From: an uncultured Cohaesibacter sp.
GTDB lineage: Bacteria; Pseudomonadota; Alphaproteobacteria; Rhizobiales; Cohaesibacteraceae
NCBI RefSeq assembly: GCF_963667045.1
Contig: NZ_OY762934.1
Span: 3,799,501-3,863,500 of the forward strand
Direction of reading: 5' to 3'
DNA length: 64,000 nucleotides
Both the position numbers and the translations under genes were made by a program. The first letter of the stretch is position 1, and every line of letters starts with the position of its first letter. Shown one piece after another: positions 1 to 9,217 of this stretch. The notes under the pieces are model-generated. The model did no database searches. It was not told the origin of the DNA and worked only from the letters and a program-made list of their open reading frames with translations.

Positions 1-620
1 AGCGGACCGAACTGCTGCACAGCATTTTCGGCTCGGCGAAATTCTCGGCCGGAACGCTGGACGTGCTGGGGCAATCGGTGCGCTACTCCTCGCCCTCAGA
101 GGCCATCGAGGCGGGAATAGGCTTTGTACCGGAAGACCGGCTGCGAGACGGCTTGTTGCTGGATCATTCGGTGTCGGACAATCTGATCTTTGCCGCGCTC
201 GACAAGGTCTCCCGGTGGGGCTTCTGGAACAACAAGGCCATCCGTGATCTGACCGAGCGTCAGATCCGCGATCTCAATGTGAAACCGGCGGACGGCAGCA
301 AGATTGTCAAGCGCCTGAGCGGTGGCAATCAGCAGAAAGTGCTGCTCGGCAAGTGGCTGGAAATCGAGCCGAAAATCTTGTTCCTCGACGAGCCGACAGT
401 TGGTGTCGATGTCGGGGCCAAGGCCGAGATCTATGCTATTTTGCGCAAATTGCGAGCGCAGGGAACGGCTATCCTTCTGGTCTCTTCCGACATGGAAGAG
501 GTGATGGCCATCGCTGACCGCATTGCCGTCATGGTATCCGGTCGAATGACCATGACCTGCGCCGCCGATGACATCACCCAGGAAGAGCTGGTGCTTCAGA
601 TCAGTGGAGGAAACAAGTAA
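1..620 (+). CDS. Sugar ABC transporter ATP-binding protein, C-terminal part (cut by window start)
   Basis: The open frame runs in from the left edge (reading from base 3), so the N-terminal half is missing. What remains is the second nucleotide-binding domain of an RbsA/XylG-type double ATPase. It shows the signature LSGGNQQKV, Walker B ILFLDEP and the typical PTVGVDVG stretch. The protein would hydrolyse ATP to drive sugar import with the permease that follows. Its stop overlaps the permease start by one base (TAATG), so the two are translationally coupled. Confident in family; the sugar is unknown. Confidence 0.93.
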   Translation, partial: RTELLHSIFGSAKFSAGTLDVLGQSVRYSSPSEAIEAGIGFVPEDRLRDGLLLDHSVSDNLIFAALDKVSRWGFWNNKAIRDLTERQIRDLNVKPADGSKIVKRLSGGNQQKVLLGKWLEIEPKILFLDEPTVGVDVGAKAEIYAILRKLRAQGTAILLVSSDMEEVMAIADRIAVMVSGRMTMTCAADDITQEELVLQISGGNK

Positions 621-1579
621 TGCTGAGCCTGATTTCCTACCTCAGAACCGCCATCCCGACCTATGCCATGCCGGTCGCGCTGCTGATTGTCATCGGCCTG
701 TTTGGCGTTCTGGCACCGGTGTTCCTGACACCGGCCAACTTCACGGCCATCATCTATCAGATGTCGATCACCGGCATCATGGCGGTCTGCATGACCTTTG
801 TCATCATGACCGGCGGCATCGACCTGTCGGTTGGGCCGGTGCTGGCATCATCGGGGCTGGTGGTCTTCTTCCTGCTTCATATTGCCCATTTTCCGCTGCT
901 TCCTGCGGTGGTCTTGGGCGTTCTGACCGGAGCCGTCACCGGAGCCATCAGTGGGTTCGTCATCGCGCTGTTCAACCTGCCTGCGATGATCGTGACGCTT
1001 GGCATGCTGTCCATTGTCAGGGGGAGTGCGCTCCTTGCCGGTGGGCCGGACCTGCATCTGGTGCGTGAACAGCCGGGTTTCGAGTTTATCGGCAATGGCT
1101 TCCTGTTCGGCATTCCCTTCGCCATCTGGATTTTCGTAGCGGTCAGCCTGCTTCTGATCTTCATCCAGACGCGGACGACCTTCGGGCTGCAGGTGGCCGC
1201 TGTTGGTGACAATGAGCGGGCGGCCTATCTTTCGGGGCGTCGGGTCAAGCTCGTCAAGATGATGACCTACGTCATCTGTGGCATGGGGGCGGCGCTGGCC
1301 GGTATCATCCAGAGCTCGCAGGTCCATACCGCGGCGGCAACCTATGGCGAGTTCGGCACGGAGCTGGATGTGATCGCTGCTGTCGTGCTGGGCGGTGCGA
1401 GCCTGCTGGGTGGCAAGGGGTCTGTGGCCCGTACCATTCTGGGCGTGCTGTTCCTTGCGGTGCTCAACAATGGCTTCAACATTCTCAATGTGCCGATCGA
1501 CTACCAACTGATCATCAAGGGAGGCATCATCGTGATTGCGCTGTCCCTTACGGAATGGGCCAACAGCAAGATCGCCTAG
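620..1579 (+). CDS. Sugar ABC transporter permease, RbsC family
   Basis: A 319-residue hydrophobic protein, normal length for RbsC-type permeases, with about eight to ten membrane segments. It carries the conserved MTGGIDLSVG stretch near residue 57 and a GGASLLGGKG loop near residue 260, both typical of the BPD_transp_2 family. It forms the inner-membrane channel for the ATPase encoded just upstream. No binding protein is visible in the window; it probably lies before base 1. Confidence 0.93.
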   Translation: MLSLISYLRTAIPTYAMPVALLIVIGLFGVLAPVFLTPANFTAIIYQMSITGIMAVCMTFVIMTGGIDLSVGPVLASSGLVVFFLLHIAHFPLLPAVVLGVLTGAVTGAISGFVIALFNLPAMIVTLGMLSIVRGSALLAGGPDLHLVREQPGFEFIGNGFLFGIPFAIWIFVAVSLLLIFIQTRTTFGLQVAAVGDNERAAYLSGRRVKLVKMMTYVICGMGAALAGIIQSSQVHTAAATYGEFGTELDVIAAVVLGGASLLGGKGSVARTILGVLFLAVLNNGFNILNVPIDYQLIIKGGIIVIALSLTEWANSKIA

Positions 1580-1611
1580 CGACGGGCTCTCCAGTTGCCA
1601 CAAGAGACTCA

Positions 1612-1634
1612 GGGAGCGGCTCGGCCGCTCTTTG
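1612..1634 (+). terminator. Possible terminator after the ABC permease
   Basis: A perfect stem GAGCGGC / GCCGCTC with a 3-base loop lies 35 bases after the permease stop and is followed by TTTGTG. The T-run is weak, so termination may be incomplete and the kinase downstream could be partly co-transcribed. Confidence 0.45.
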
Positions 1635-1741
1635 TGCCGTTTTGGGCGGTGTGCCGATCTGGGGCGAGTGCTGAGATGTGAGCGGAGGATCAACGGCCAG
1701 TTTGTGTTGTCGTCTCCGATGCTCTGGTTTAAGGTGTTGCA

Positions 1742-2974
1742 ATGACAGAACAAACGTCCATCCCCGCGACATTTTCGACAGATCAGGTCATCAATATTAC
1801 CCGCGCGATTGCCGGTCGTGTCGGCTATCAGGCCGTTATCGATGCGATGAGCGAGGAGATCCAGGGGATCCTGCCGCACAATCACTTCGATGTGGTGATT
1901 CTGGATGAGGCCAAGGAGAATCTTGTCGCCTATGAAACAGGCATCCAGACCGAGTGGGGAGGGATCAACCGGAAGAATGTCTCCACCAGCCCGATCCGTG
2001 ACATTCTGCTGGGCAAGGTGGATTATCTCATCACCCCCAATGCGATGGAGGACACCCGCTTCAACAATCCTTCGATGTTCAACCGGCCGATCTTTGAACA
2101 CACGCTGCGTTCGCGTCTGCATGTTCAGGTCAGGGTGGCCGGTGAACTGATCGGTGCGCTGTCGATTTCGTCCACTCGTCCCGGTCTCTATTCCCTGCAG
2201 CATATCGAGAATGCCAAGCTGCTGAGCGACCTTATCGGCCCCTATTTCTTCGCGCTGTGGCAGTCGGAGCTGGTGCGGGTTTCGGAAATCGAGCGGGTCA
2301 AGGAAGCAGCCAGGCTCGAAGGCCTGCGTACCGGAGCGCGCTATGTTACCGACGAGCTGGAGCGGGCCCGCGCGCAGATCGGCATGGACCTGCACGACCA
2401 GGCGCTGGCCGATCTCTCGCGCACGTTGCGCTGGCTGGGGTCGGTGGATGAACTTGATCGCGATGAGCTGGATGAACTCAAGGAGGAGCTCGGCAGCTGC
2501 CTTCTGGGGCTCAGGCAGATCGTTGACGACGCCAAGCCGACGGTGCTGGAGATGTTCGGCCTGATGGAGGCGGTGGAAGCTCAGCTTGATCGCCAGATCA
2601 AGACGGCGCGGCAGGAGATCGATGTCGCGCTTGTCGACCAGTCGGACGGTCGCATCGACGAATTGCCGCTGAGCCTCAGGATCGTTTTCTACCGCATCCT
2701 GCAGGAAGCGGGTAACAATGCCATTCGCCATTCGGGCTGCAGCCATCTTCTTGTCACCTTCCGAAGCGACGATGACAGGCTGTTCATTTCCTTCCGCGAC
2801 AACGGCTGTGGCTATCAGCAGGAAAACTATGCCAGTCGCGGCGGCATGCTGAACATGCAGATCCGGGCATCTCTGGTCGGGGCGAAGGTGCGCTTTTCCT
2901 GTCCGGGAGAGCCTGCGGAGCTGACAATTTCCTATTCGCGAAAACAGGATGCAGGGGAGCCGATAGCGCTATGA
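1742..2974 (+). CDS. GAF-domain sensor histidine kinase (HisKA_3 / NarX-DegS type)
   Basis: A 410-residue protein without obvious membrane segments. Residues about 20-170 look like a GAF sensory domain. A coiled region follows with the HisKA_3 phospho-acceptor motif MDLHDQALADL (His218), then an HATPase_c domain with N-box QEAGNNAIRHSG and G-box DNGCGY and GGMLNM. It should autophosphorylate and pass the phosphate to the response regulator whose start overlaps its stop by 4 bases (ATGA). It lies 160 bases after a sugar ABC permease in the same direction, so sensing of a related solute is plausible but inferred. Confidence 0.9.
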   Translation: MTEQTSIPATFSTDQVINITRAIAGRVGYQAVIDAMSEEIQGILPHNHFDVVILDEAKENLVAYETGIQTEWGGINRKNVSTSPIRDILLGKVDYLITPNAMEDTRFNNPSMFNRPIFEHTLRSRLHVQVRVAGELIGALSISSTRPGLYSLQHIENAKLLSDLIGPYFFALWQSELVRVSEIERVKEAARLEGLRTGARYVTDELERARAQIGMDLHDQALADLSRTLRWLGSVDELDRDELDELKEELGSCLLGLRQIVDDAKPTVLEMFGLMEAVEAQLDRQIKTARQEIDVALVDQSDGRIDELPLSLRIVFYRILQEAGNNAIRHSGCSHLLVTFRSDDDRLFISFRDNGCGYQQENYASRGGMLNMQIRASLVGAKVRFSCPGEPAELTISYSRKQDAGEPIAL

Positions 2975-3690
2975 CAGCACGCTCGATACTGATCGTTGAA
3001 GATGACCTGCTGCATCGGGAATTCCTGCGCAAGGTGGTCAGCAATCCGGACATGGGCTTTGTCGATGTGCAGGAGGCCAGTGATGGCGAGGAGGGTCTTG
3101 CGCTGGCGCTCAAGTTCCGTCCCGATGCCATCATTCTCGATTTGCAGATTCCCAAGATAACCGGTGTCGACGTGGCCAAGGCAATCTGGGCCCGTTTCCC
3201 CGATCTGCCGATCATGTTCTGGTCGAACTATGCCGACGAAGCCTATGTGCGCGGTGTTGCCAAGGTGGCGCCATCGAACACCGCTTATGGCTATCTTCTC
3301 AAATCCTCGTCGTCCGATCGGCTTGAAAGGGCCATGCGGGGGATTTTCGAGGACCGACAGACCATCATCGACTATGAAGTGGTGGGCATCCAGAAGCGGG
3401 CCAAGAACAGCTATCATGCCCTCACCGACGCGGAATATGAGGTGCTGCTCGATATTGCGCTGGGGCTGACGGACAGTGCCATTTCGGAACGGCGCAATAT
3501 CTCGATGCGCACGGTGCAAAGCCGGTTGCAGAGCATCTATGCCAAGATGGGGATCAGTGAGGTTCCGAGCAGCAAGGGTGGTGCGGTGTTCAACCGGCGC
3601 AACCGGGCGGTCGTTCTGGCCCTGATGGCGCGGCAGATCAATAGCAAGACCCTTGAGGCGCTCAACAACGAACTGGCGTTTGACGATTAG
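2971..3690 (+). CDS. NarL/FixJ-type response regulator
   Basis: A 239-residue protein. The N-terminal receiver domain has the acidic pair D11/D12, phospho-acceptor D57 (IILDLQIPK) and conserved K111. A C-terminal LuxR-type helix-turn-helix lies around residues 150-195 (LTDAEYEVLLDIALG, then RTVQSRLQSIYAKMGI). It is the cognate partner of the upstream kinase, given the overlapping genes. Targets are unknown; the adjacent ABC transporter is the first candidate. Confidence 0.92.
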   Translation: MTARSILIVEDDLLHREFLRKVVSNPDMGFVDVQEASDGEEGLALALKFRPDAIILDLQIPKITGVDVAKAIWARFPDLPIMFWSNYADEAYVRGVAKVAPSNTAYGYLLKSSSSDRLERAMRGIFEDRQTIIDYEVVGIQKRAKNSYHALTDAEYEVLLDIALGLTDSAISERRNISMRTVQSRLQSIYAKMGISEVPSSKGGAVFNRRNRAVVLALMARQINSKTLEALNNELAFDD

Positions 3691-3711
3691 CTGCAAGTCG
3701 GGTTGCCAAGA

Positions 3712-3754
3712 AAGGCTGGCCGGTTTCTTGAAGACGCCTGCCAGCCTTGTTTTC
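3712..3754 (+). terminator. Terminator between convergent response regulator and yhcH-like gene
   Basis: Inverted repeat AAGGCTGGC / GCCAGCCTT with a 19-base loop, followed by GTTTTC. It lies between the + strand response regulator and the convergent minus-strand gene, where a terminator is expected. Confidence 0.6.
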
Positions 3755-3794
3755 AGAGGTGCTTTTCGCGCCAGACTCTGGTTGTCTTGTCGCT

Positions 3795-4256
3795 TCAGAG
3801 GGCGATCTTGACGACGACCTTGCGCACCATGGTCGGTTCGCCAGCGGCACAACCGGGGCGGTGCACATCCCATGGATAGACAACGGCATAGCTGCCCTCG
3901 GAAAGGCAGAGCATGCTTTCATCCGGCACGGATGCAAAGAAGCAGACGTCCTTTTCAGCCAGCAGGTCTTCGGACATTGCAGGGGCTTTTGCCAGCTGGG
4001 CAATGCCGATCAGTTCCTTGCCCTTGGCGACATACTGGATGTCGAGATAGCGCTTGTGTGCCTCGGGGCGGGCGTCTTCAAGCGACTTGGACTCGTATTC
4101 CTGCACCAGTGCAAAAATCCGGTCGCCATCGATGTCATGGCGTCCCAGAGGCAGGGACATCACGTCGGAATTGGCGATGAAACGAAGGCCTTCCAGGATG
4201 TTGGCCGGCAAGTTGGCCTCATCCAGAGACAGGTTTTCAAGAGAACCATAAATCAA
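3795..4256 (-). CDS. YhcH/YjgK/YiaL family protein (TabA-like)
   Basis: A 153-residue protein of the DUF386 family, cupin-like beta-barrel proteins often found in sugar-acid operons (E. coli TabA, YiaL). I chose a TTG start giving the family-typical N-terminus 'MIYGSLENL': it has a strong AAGGAGT ribosome site 7-8 bases upstream, whereas the upstream frame has no family similarity. The motif HKRYLDIQYV and the C-terminal DVHRPG match the family. Last gene of the GntR-headed TRAP operon. The biochemical role is unproven; sugar or sugar-acid isomerase/mutarotase roles have been proposed for the family. Confidence 0.85.
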   Translation of the reverse strand: MIYGSLENLSLDEANLPANILEGLRFIANSDVMSLPLGRHDIDGDRIFALVQEYESKSLEDARPEAHKRYLDIQYVAKGKELIGIAQLAKAPAMSEDLLAEKDVCFFASVPDESMLCLSEGSYAVVYPWDVHRPGCAAGEPTMVRKVVVKIAL

Positions 4257-4355
4257 GGTCAGACTCCTTGTTGAATGACGGCCCGGCCAAAATAGCCGGA
4301 CCGAGCGAGGTGAATGAACGTTCCATCCGGTAGGAGGGAGGAACAATCGCTCTGG

Positions 4356-5309
4356 TTAAAGCGTATTGACCGGATAGTGGACGGGTTCACCTTTCGCAAA
4401 CCGTACGGCCTCCTCGGCAACCTTGCGCTTCAACTCAGCAGAAGATTCCTCGGAATAATAGGCCATGTGAGGGGTCAGGAATACATTGTCCATGTCGAGA
4501 AGACGCGATTTCTTGTTGATCGGTTCCTGAGCAACACAGTCAAGGGCAGCTCCGCCCAGTGCACCTGCTTCAAGCAGATCGGCAAGAGCTTCTTCGTCGA
4601 CGATACCGCCGCGAGCAGTATTGATGACGAAAGCGCCCTGCTTCATGCTCTTGAGCCGCTCGTCATTGATCAGATTGCGCGTTTCATCGCTGAGCGGGCA
4701 ATGGATCGAGAGCACATCCGATCTGGCGAGAAGTTCGCTGATGTCGACCTGTCGAACACCCGGAATTCTGCTTTCCAGATCTTTCTTGTTGAGGTCACAC
4801 ACCAGAACTTCCTTGCCAAGCGGCAGGACTTTCCTGGCAAACAGTCCACCGATGCGGCCCGCACCGAGCACACCGATGGTCATCTCGGTGATGCGACGAA
4901 TCGGGGCCATCTTGCGGAAGTCCCAGTCGCGGTTGCGGGTATGGGAAACGGTTGCCGGGATCTTGCGGATGAGGGCCATCATCAGGGCAAGGGCGTGGTC
5001 GGAGACTTCATGCATGCCGTAGTCGGGCACATTGCAGACCTGAACGCCGTGGCGGGTGGCCGCTGCGAGATCGACATTGTCGACGCCTACGCCATAACGG
5101 ACGATCTGCTTGACTTCCGGCAGGGCAGTGAAGACGCGCTCATCGAACTTGCCATACTGGTTGAGGATGATGTTGCCACCCTTGCACTGCTCGATGACTT
5201 CGTCCTGGGTGCGTGCGGCCATGTGCGTGAAACCGAGCCCTGCCTTGGCGAGCACGTCGGTTTCGATCTGCATGGACTCGTGGTCGCAATCGGAAACGAT
5301 GACTTTCAT
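4356..5309 (-). CDS. D-isomer-specific 2-hydroxyacid dehydrogenase
   Basis: A 317-residue NAD(P)-dependent enzyme of the phosphoglycerate/hydroxypyruvate dehydrogenase superfamily. Visible are the Rossmann motif GVLGAGRIGG (about residue 147), the catalytic Arg in NTARGG, the Glu in AQEP and the catalytic His in TPHMA. The start at 5309 gives the natural N-terminus MKVIVSDCD; the frame extends upstream without homology. Within the operon it may reduce or oxidise a 2-keto/2-hydroxy sugar acid intermediate; the substrate is not readable from sequence. Confidence 0.9.
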   Translation of the reverse strand: MKVIVSDCDHESMQIETDVLAKAGLGFTHMAARTQDEVIEQCKGGNIILNQYGKFDERVFTALPEVKQIVRYGVGVDNVDLAAATRHGVQVCNVPDYGMHEVSDHALALMMALIRKIPATVSHTRNRDWDFRKMAPIRRITEMTIGVLGAGRIGGLFARKVLPLGKEVLVCDLNKKDLESRIPGVRQVDISELLARSDVLSIHCPLSDETRNLINDERLKSMKQGAFVINTARGGIVDEEALADLLEAGALGGAALDCVAQEPINKKSRLLDMDNVFLTPHMAYYSEESSAELKRKVAEEAVRFAKGEPVHYPVNTL

Positions 5310-5358
5310 GTGATTGACTTTCACTTTCTCAATTTGGCACTTTCTCAATTTGGCTCGA

Positions 5359-6117
5359 TTAACGACCCAGATAGCCGCCATCGACGGGGATGATGGTGCC
5401 GTTGACATAGTCGGAAGCGCCCGATGCGAGGAACAGCAGCGGCCCTTTCATGTCTTCAGGGGTGCCCCAGCGATGGGTCGGAATGCGGGCCGAGATCTCG
5501 GCGTTGCGTCCTTCATCGGCGAGCAGGGCACTGTTCATGTCCGTTGCCATGTAACCGGGGGCCAGGGCGTTGATGCAGATGCCCTTGCTGGCCCATTCGT
5601 TGGACAGGGCCTTGGTCAACTGGGCGATGCCGCCCTTGCTGGCAGCATAGGCGGGCACGGTGAAGCCGCCAAAGAAACTTAGCAGCGAGGCGATGTTGAC
5701 AATCTTGCCGCGGCCCTTGGGCAGCATGACACGGGCGGCGCGCTGGCAGAGGTCGAAGACGGCCGTGAGGTTGACTTCCAGCACGGCGTTCCAGTCTTCA
5801 AGCGGGAACTCTTCGCTCTTGTGGCGCTTCTGGACACCAGCGGCGGTGACCAGAATATCAAGGTCTCCACCGAGCAGTTCCAGGGCCTTGTCGAAGCCTT
5901 CGGCACGGGCCTTGGCGTCGGCGAGATCAACGGTCAGACCGTGGCAGGCAAAGCCGCGGTCGCAGAATTCCCTGGCAACGTCCTTGACGCTGGCGCCAGA
6001 GCCGAAAATCACAACCTCGACCCCGGCTTCGAGCAATACTTCGGCCATGCCCTTGCCAAGGCCGCGGGTGCCGCCGGTTACAATGGCTTTCTGGCCGGTT
6101 ACATCATATGGATTCAT
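5359..6117 (-). CDS. SDR-family oxidoreductase, KduD/gluconate 5-dehydrogenase-like
   Basis: A 252-residue classical short-chain dehydrogenase. It has the nucleotide motif TGGTRGLGKG, VTAAG in place of NNAG, catalytic Ser in NIASLLS and the YAASK pair, and ends with a typical VNGTIIPVDGG. The ATG at 6117 has GGGAG 8 bases upstream and is preferred to the TTG two codons earlier. It sits between a 2-hydroxyacid dehydrogenase and a Zn dehydrogenase, fitting oxidation of a sugar acid. Exact substrate unknown. Confidence 0.88.
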   Translation of the reverse strand: MNPYDVTGQKAIVTGGTRGLGKGMAEVLLEAGVEVVIFGSGASVKDVAREFCDRGFACHGLTVDLADAKARAEGFDKALELLGGDLDILVTAAGVQKRHKSEEFPLEDWNAVLEVNLTAVFDLCQRAARVMLPKGRGKIVNIASLLSFFGGFTVPAYAASKGGIAQLTKALSNEWASKGICINALAPGYMATDMNSALLADEGRNAEISARIPTHRWGTPEDMKGPLLFLASGASDYVNGTIIPVDGGYLGR

Positions 6118-6137
6118 GATCAATAACTCCCGATATC

Positions 6138-7160
6138 CTAAGCCTGACAGTCAACGAGGACCTTGACCGTGTTGACGGCCGGGTCGGCGATCATGTCGAA
6201 GATGCCTTCGGACTGTGTCAGCGGAACAACCTGGGTGACGACCTTTGCCAGATCTTCGGCAATGGTCTGGGCATAGGCGACGGAGACCTCGAATTCATTC
6301 TTGGTGTAGACGCGCGAGCCGATCAGGTTCTGTTCCTTGAAGTTCATGTCGCGCAGATCAACCGGGCGCGGCTCCTTGTGAATGCCGGTCATGCAGATGG
6401 TGCCGCCGATGCGGGTGATCTTGGTCATCTCGGCTGCCGAGCTCGGAGCGCCGGAACATTCGAAGACAATGTCGACGCCTTCGCCGTTGGTGCTGTCATT
6501 GATATAGTCGACCAGACTGGTGTCCTTGACATTGACAGTTTCCAGACCGAGTTCCTTGCAGACGTCGAGGCGGGCCTGATCCACGTCGGAAACGACGATC
6601 CGGGAAGCGCCGGAATGCTTGAGGACGATGGCGGTGAGGACGCCAATCGGTCCGGCGCCGGTCACAACGGTCGAATCGAGCACATTGAACCTGGCCTGAT
6701 GCAGGGAACGAACGACCACGGCGAGCGGTTCAACCAGAGCGGCGATCTTGTCGGTCATGGTGTCCGGAACCTTGAACAGCACGTCTTCATCGATCCAGGC
6801 GTGGTCGGCGATGCCACCATCCATGTCGATGCCGATCAGCTTGAGCGACTTGCAGACATGCGGATGGCCGGTGCGGCAGGCAAGGCACTCGCCGCAGGAA
6901 ATGAGCGGATAGGCAACAACGCGGTCGCCGACGGCAAGGCGGCCAGATCCGTCCTTGATTTCCTCGATGGTGCCGACGAATTCATGGCCCAGCACGAGAG
7001 GAGCCTTTGCGCGCGGATGCTTGCCTGCGAAAATGCCGATATCCGATCCGCAAATGCCGCAGTAGTGCATTTTCACTTTGGCTGCTCCACTACGACCTTT
7101 GGGCTCCGGAACGTCCTGAACTTCAACCTTGTGCGGGGCCGTATAAACTAGCGCTTTCAT
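6138..7160 (-). CDS. Zinc-dependent medium-chain alcohol dehydrogenase (sugar/aldonate type)
   Basis: A 340-residue MDR enzyme. The catalytic zinc motif is CGICGSD; GHEFVG follows; structural zinc cysteines are in GECLACRTGHPHVC; the NAD-binding motif is GAGPIG. The start at 7160 has AGGAG 8 bases upstream and gives the usual MKALVY N-terminus. Relatives oxidise L-idonate, L-galactonate, L-threonine or sorbitol. Its location directly after TRAP permeases suggests it acts on the imported sugar acid, probably as first or second step. Confidence 0.88.
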   Translation of the reverse strand: MKALVYTAPHKVEVQDVPEPKGRSGAAKVKMHYCGICGSDIGIFAGKHPRAKAPLVLGHEFVGTIEEIKDGSGRLAVGDRVVAYPLISCGECLACRTGHPHVCKSLKLIGIDMDGGIADHAWIDEDVLFKVPDTMTDKIAALVEPLAVVVRSLHQARFNVLDSTVVTGAGPIGVLTAIVLKHSGASRIVVSDVDQARLDVCKELGLETVNVKDTSLVDYINDSTNGEGVDIVFECSGAPSSAAEMTKITRIGGTICMTGIHKEPRPVDLRDMNFKEQNLIGSRVYTKNEFEVSVAYAQTIAEDLAKVVTQVVPLTQSEGIFDMIADPAVNTVKVLVDCQA

Positions 7161-7266
7161 TTCATTTCTCCTAGATGAGGCGTCATCGTTCCAATCGCTC
7201 CGATTGCCGAAGATGCGCCTGCTTGACCATTGCGCCCTAGCGCGCGAAAAAGTCAAAGATCTCCAG

Positions 7267-7290
7267 TTGCCGCGCACGGTCGCGCGGCAA
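7267..7290 (-). other. GC-rich hairpin between dctM and the Zn dehydrogenase
   Basis: A perfect 9-bp inverted repeat TTGCCGCGC / GCGCGGCAA with a 6-base loop lies in the 157-base gap between the TRAP large permease and the dehydrogenase. No U-run follows on the minus strand, so it looks more like an mRNA stabiliser or partial attenuator than a full terminator. Confidence 0.5.
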
Positions 7291-7317
7291 TTCCTTGTGT
7301 TGGCCTGCTCCTGATGA

Positions 7318-8625
7318 CTAGTTCATCAGGCCTGCTGCGCGAGGCAGCATGAGAGAGATTTCCGGAACAAAGGTCACAACCATCAACAGGGCGGTCAGGA
7401 TCAGGAAGTAGGGAAGCAGAGGTTTGACAACCTGTTCGATCTTCAAGTCCGCTATTCGACAGCCCACGAACAATATGGGCCCGACCGGCGGTGTAATGGT
7501 TCCTATGCAGAGGTTGAAGACCATCAGCACGCCGAAATGCACCACGTCAAAGCCGAGGGACAGCGCGATGGGCAGGAAGATCGGCGCGAAGATGAGAATT
7601 GCCGGTGTCGGGTCCATCACGCAGCCGAGCAGCAGCATGACAATGTTCATGATGACCATGATCAGAACCGGGCTGTCGGTAACGCTCAGAAGCGAGCTTG
7701 CGATGATGTTCGGGATTTTGGCAAAGGCCATGATCCAGCCCATGATGGCGGAAACGCCGATCATGAAGATGATCATTGCGGTTGTCTTGACGGTTGCCAG
7801 CAGAAACTGCGGGATCATGTCCACCGTGATGGTGCGGTAGATGAAAGACAGGATCGTGACATAGACAACGGCGATACAGCTGGCTTCGGTTGGCGTGAAG
7901 ATACCGGAGATGATCCCGCCGACGACCACGAAGATCAGGAAGAGCGAGGGGACGGCATCAATGGTGATCTTCAGGTTGTCCTTAAAGGAGCCGAGTTTTT
8001 CGGACTTGTAGCCTGCTTTGCGGGCAAAGAACAGGGCAGGGATCATACAGCCCAGCCCCCACAGGATGCCCGGGCCGTAGCCTGCCACGAACAGGGCCGC
8101 AACGGAGGCTCCGCCACTGGCAAGCGAGTAGATGATGAAGGTGTTGCTCGGAGGAATGAGCATGCCGGCGGGTGCAGACGCGATGTTCGCTGCGGCTGCC
8201 ACGTTCGGGTCATAGCCTTCGTTTTTCTGCTGCGGGCCGATCGCACCGCCGATGGCGGCTGCGGCTGCCACACCGGAGCCGCTGATGGCGCCGAACAGCA
8301 TGTTGGCAACGATGTTGGTCTGGATCAGCGCACCGGGAATGAACCATATCACCGCCTTGGCGAAATTGATCAGTCTTTGCGCGATCCCGCCGTTGGTCAT
8401 GATGATGCCAGCGAGGACAAAGAAGGGGATTGCCAGCAGGGAGAAGGAGTTGATGCCGGCAAAAATGCGCTGTGCTGCGGTGATTGCCATCCGGTCAAAG
8501 CCGAAGATGGTGGTCATGGCCAGCACCGAGCCAATGCCCATGCTGACACTGATGGGCACACCGATCGCCAGCAGGATCGGTATGGAGATAAGCATGATAA
8601 GGCCGATATCAGCTGCGTTTGCCAT
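7318..8625 (-). CDS. dctM: TRAP transporter large permease (DctM)
   Basis: A 435-residue, very hydrophobic protein with about 12 membrane segments, the usual DctM length. Family features include GAISGSGVAAAAAIG, the PAGMLIPPSN stretch and the C-terminal GTITPPVGPILFVG. It forms the substrate channel of a sodium-coupled TRAP importer with the DctQ and DctP encoded upstream; the gap to dctQ is only 3 bases. Neighbouring sugar-acid enzymes suggest a hexuronate or aldonate substrate. Confidence 0.95.
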   Translation of the reverse strand: MANAADIGLIMLISIPILLAIGVPISVSMGIGSVLAMTTIFGFDRMAITAAQRIFAGINSFSLLAIPFFVLAGIIMTNGGIAQRLINFAKAVIWFIPGALIQTNIVANMLFGAISGSGVAAAAAIGGAIGPQQKNEGYDPNVAAAANIASAPAGMLIPPSNTFIIYSLASGGASVAALFVAGYGPGILWGLGCMIPALFFARKAGYKSEKLGSFKDNLKITIDAVPSLFLIFVVVGGIISGIFTPTEASCIAVVYVTILSFIYRTITVDMIPQFLLATVKTTAMIIFMIGVSAIMGWIMAFAKIPNIIASSLLSVTDSPVLIMVIMNIVMLLLGCVMDPTPAILIFAPIFLPIALSLGFDVVHFGVLMVFNLCIGTITPPVGPILFVGCRIADLKIEQVVKPLLPYFLILTALLMVVTFVPEISLMLPRAAGLMN

Positions 8626-8628
8626 GAA

Positions 8629-9138
8629 TCAGCCCTCCGCTCTGCTTGGTTGGCCCTGGTTCATTCCGACCAGGGTTCTGAAATCGTTCCAGATGTTGTA
8701 AAGGCAGTAGAAGACCGAGAAACCACCGCACAGGGGAAGAGCCAGATAGATCTGTCCCGTCTTGATATAGGGAATGGCGGCGTTGGTCTGGCGCATCGTC
8801 CGCTGCACTGCATCGATCCCACCAATGAGCAGAATGCTCGTGATGAAGCCGAGGATCAGGATGCTGATGATGATCTGGAAAATGGTCTGCGTTCGGGGGG
8901 GCATGATATCGAGGCCGAATTCGATGGCCATATGTCCCTTTTCGCCGAAGAGAAGGGCTGCGCCCAACAGGACAAACCAAACGAACATGATCTTTGCCAG
9001 CTCTTCGGATACGGCCCCGGAGCTGTTGAAGAAGAAGCGGCCGATGACCTGCCAGGTAACGGCAACCACCAGAAGTCCGCAGAGAATTGTGCAAGTCGTC
9101 GCCAGAATTCTGTCAGCCCAGCGCTTGATCGCATGCAT
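8629..9138 (-). CDS. dctQ: TRAP transporter small permease (DctQ)
   Basis: A 169-residue protein with four predicted membrane segments, as expected for DctQ. It has the characteristic RFFFNSSGAVSEELAK loop followed by WFVLLGAALLF. The start at 9138 is supported by GGAGG upstream. It partners DctM immediately downstream. Confidence 0.92.
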   Translation of the reverse strand: MHAIKRWADRILATTCTILCGLLVVAVTWQVIGRFFFNSSGAVSEELAKIMFVWFVLLGAALLFGEKGHMAIEFGLDIMPPRTQTIFQIIISILILGFITSILLIGGIDAVQRTMRQTNAAIPYIKTGQIYLALPLCGGFSVFYCLYNIWNDFRTLVGMNQGQPSRAEG

Positions 9139-9217
9139 CGAAAATACCTCCCTCGAGCCGGAGTGAGGTCCGGATGAAACCACCCGGAGCCTCTCGGCGT
9201 CGAAATTCCGCTAAAGA

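Noticed and set aside
848-2746. 632-codon open frame on the minus strand opposite the permease and kinase
   Set aside because: Shadow frame: it runs antisense through a permease with clear motifs and a histidine kinase, has low-complexity composition and no recognisable domain.
7537-9177. 546-codon + strand open frame opposite dctM and dctQ
   Set aside because: Rich in Asp, His and Gly as expected for the antisense of hydrophobic coding sequence; the minus-strand TRAP genes are unambiguous.
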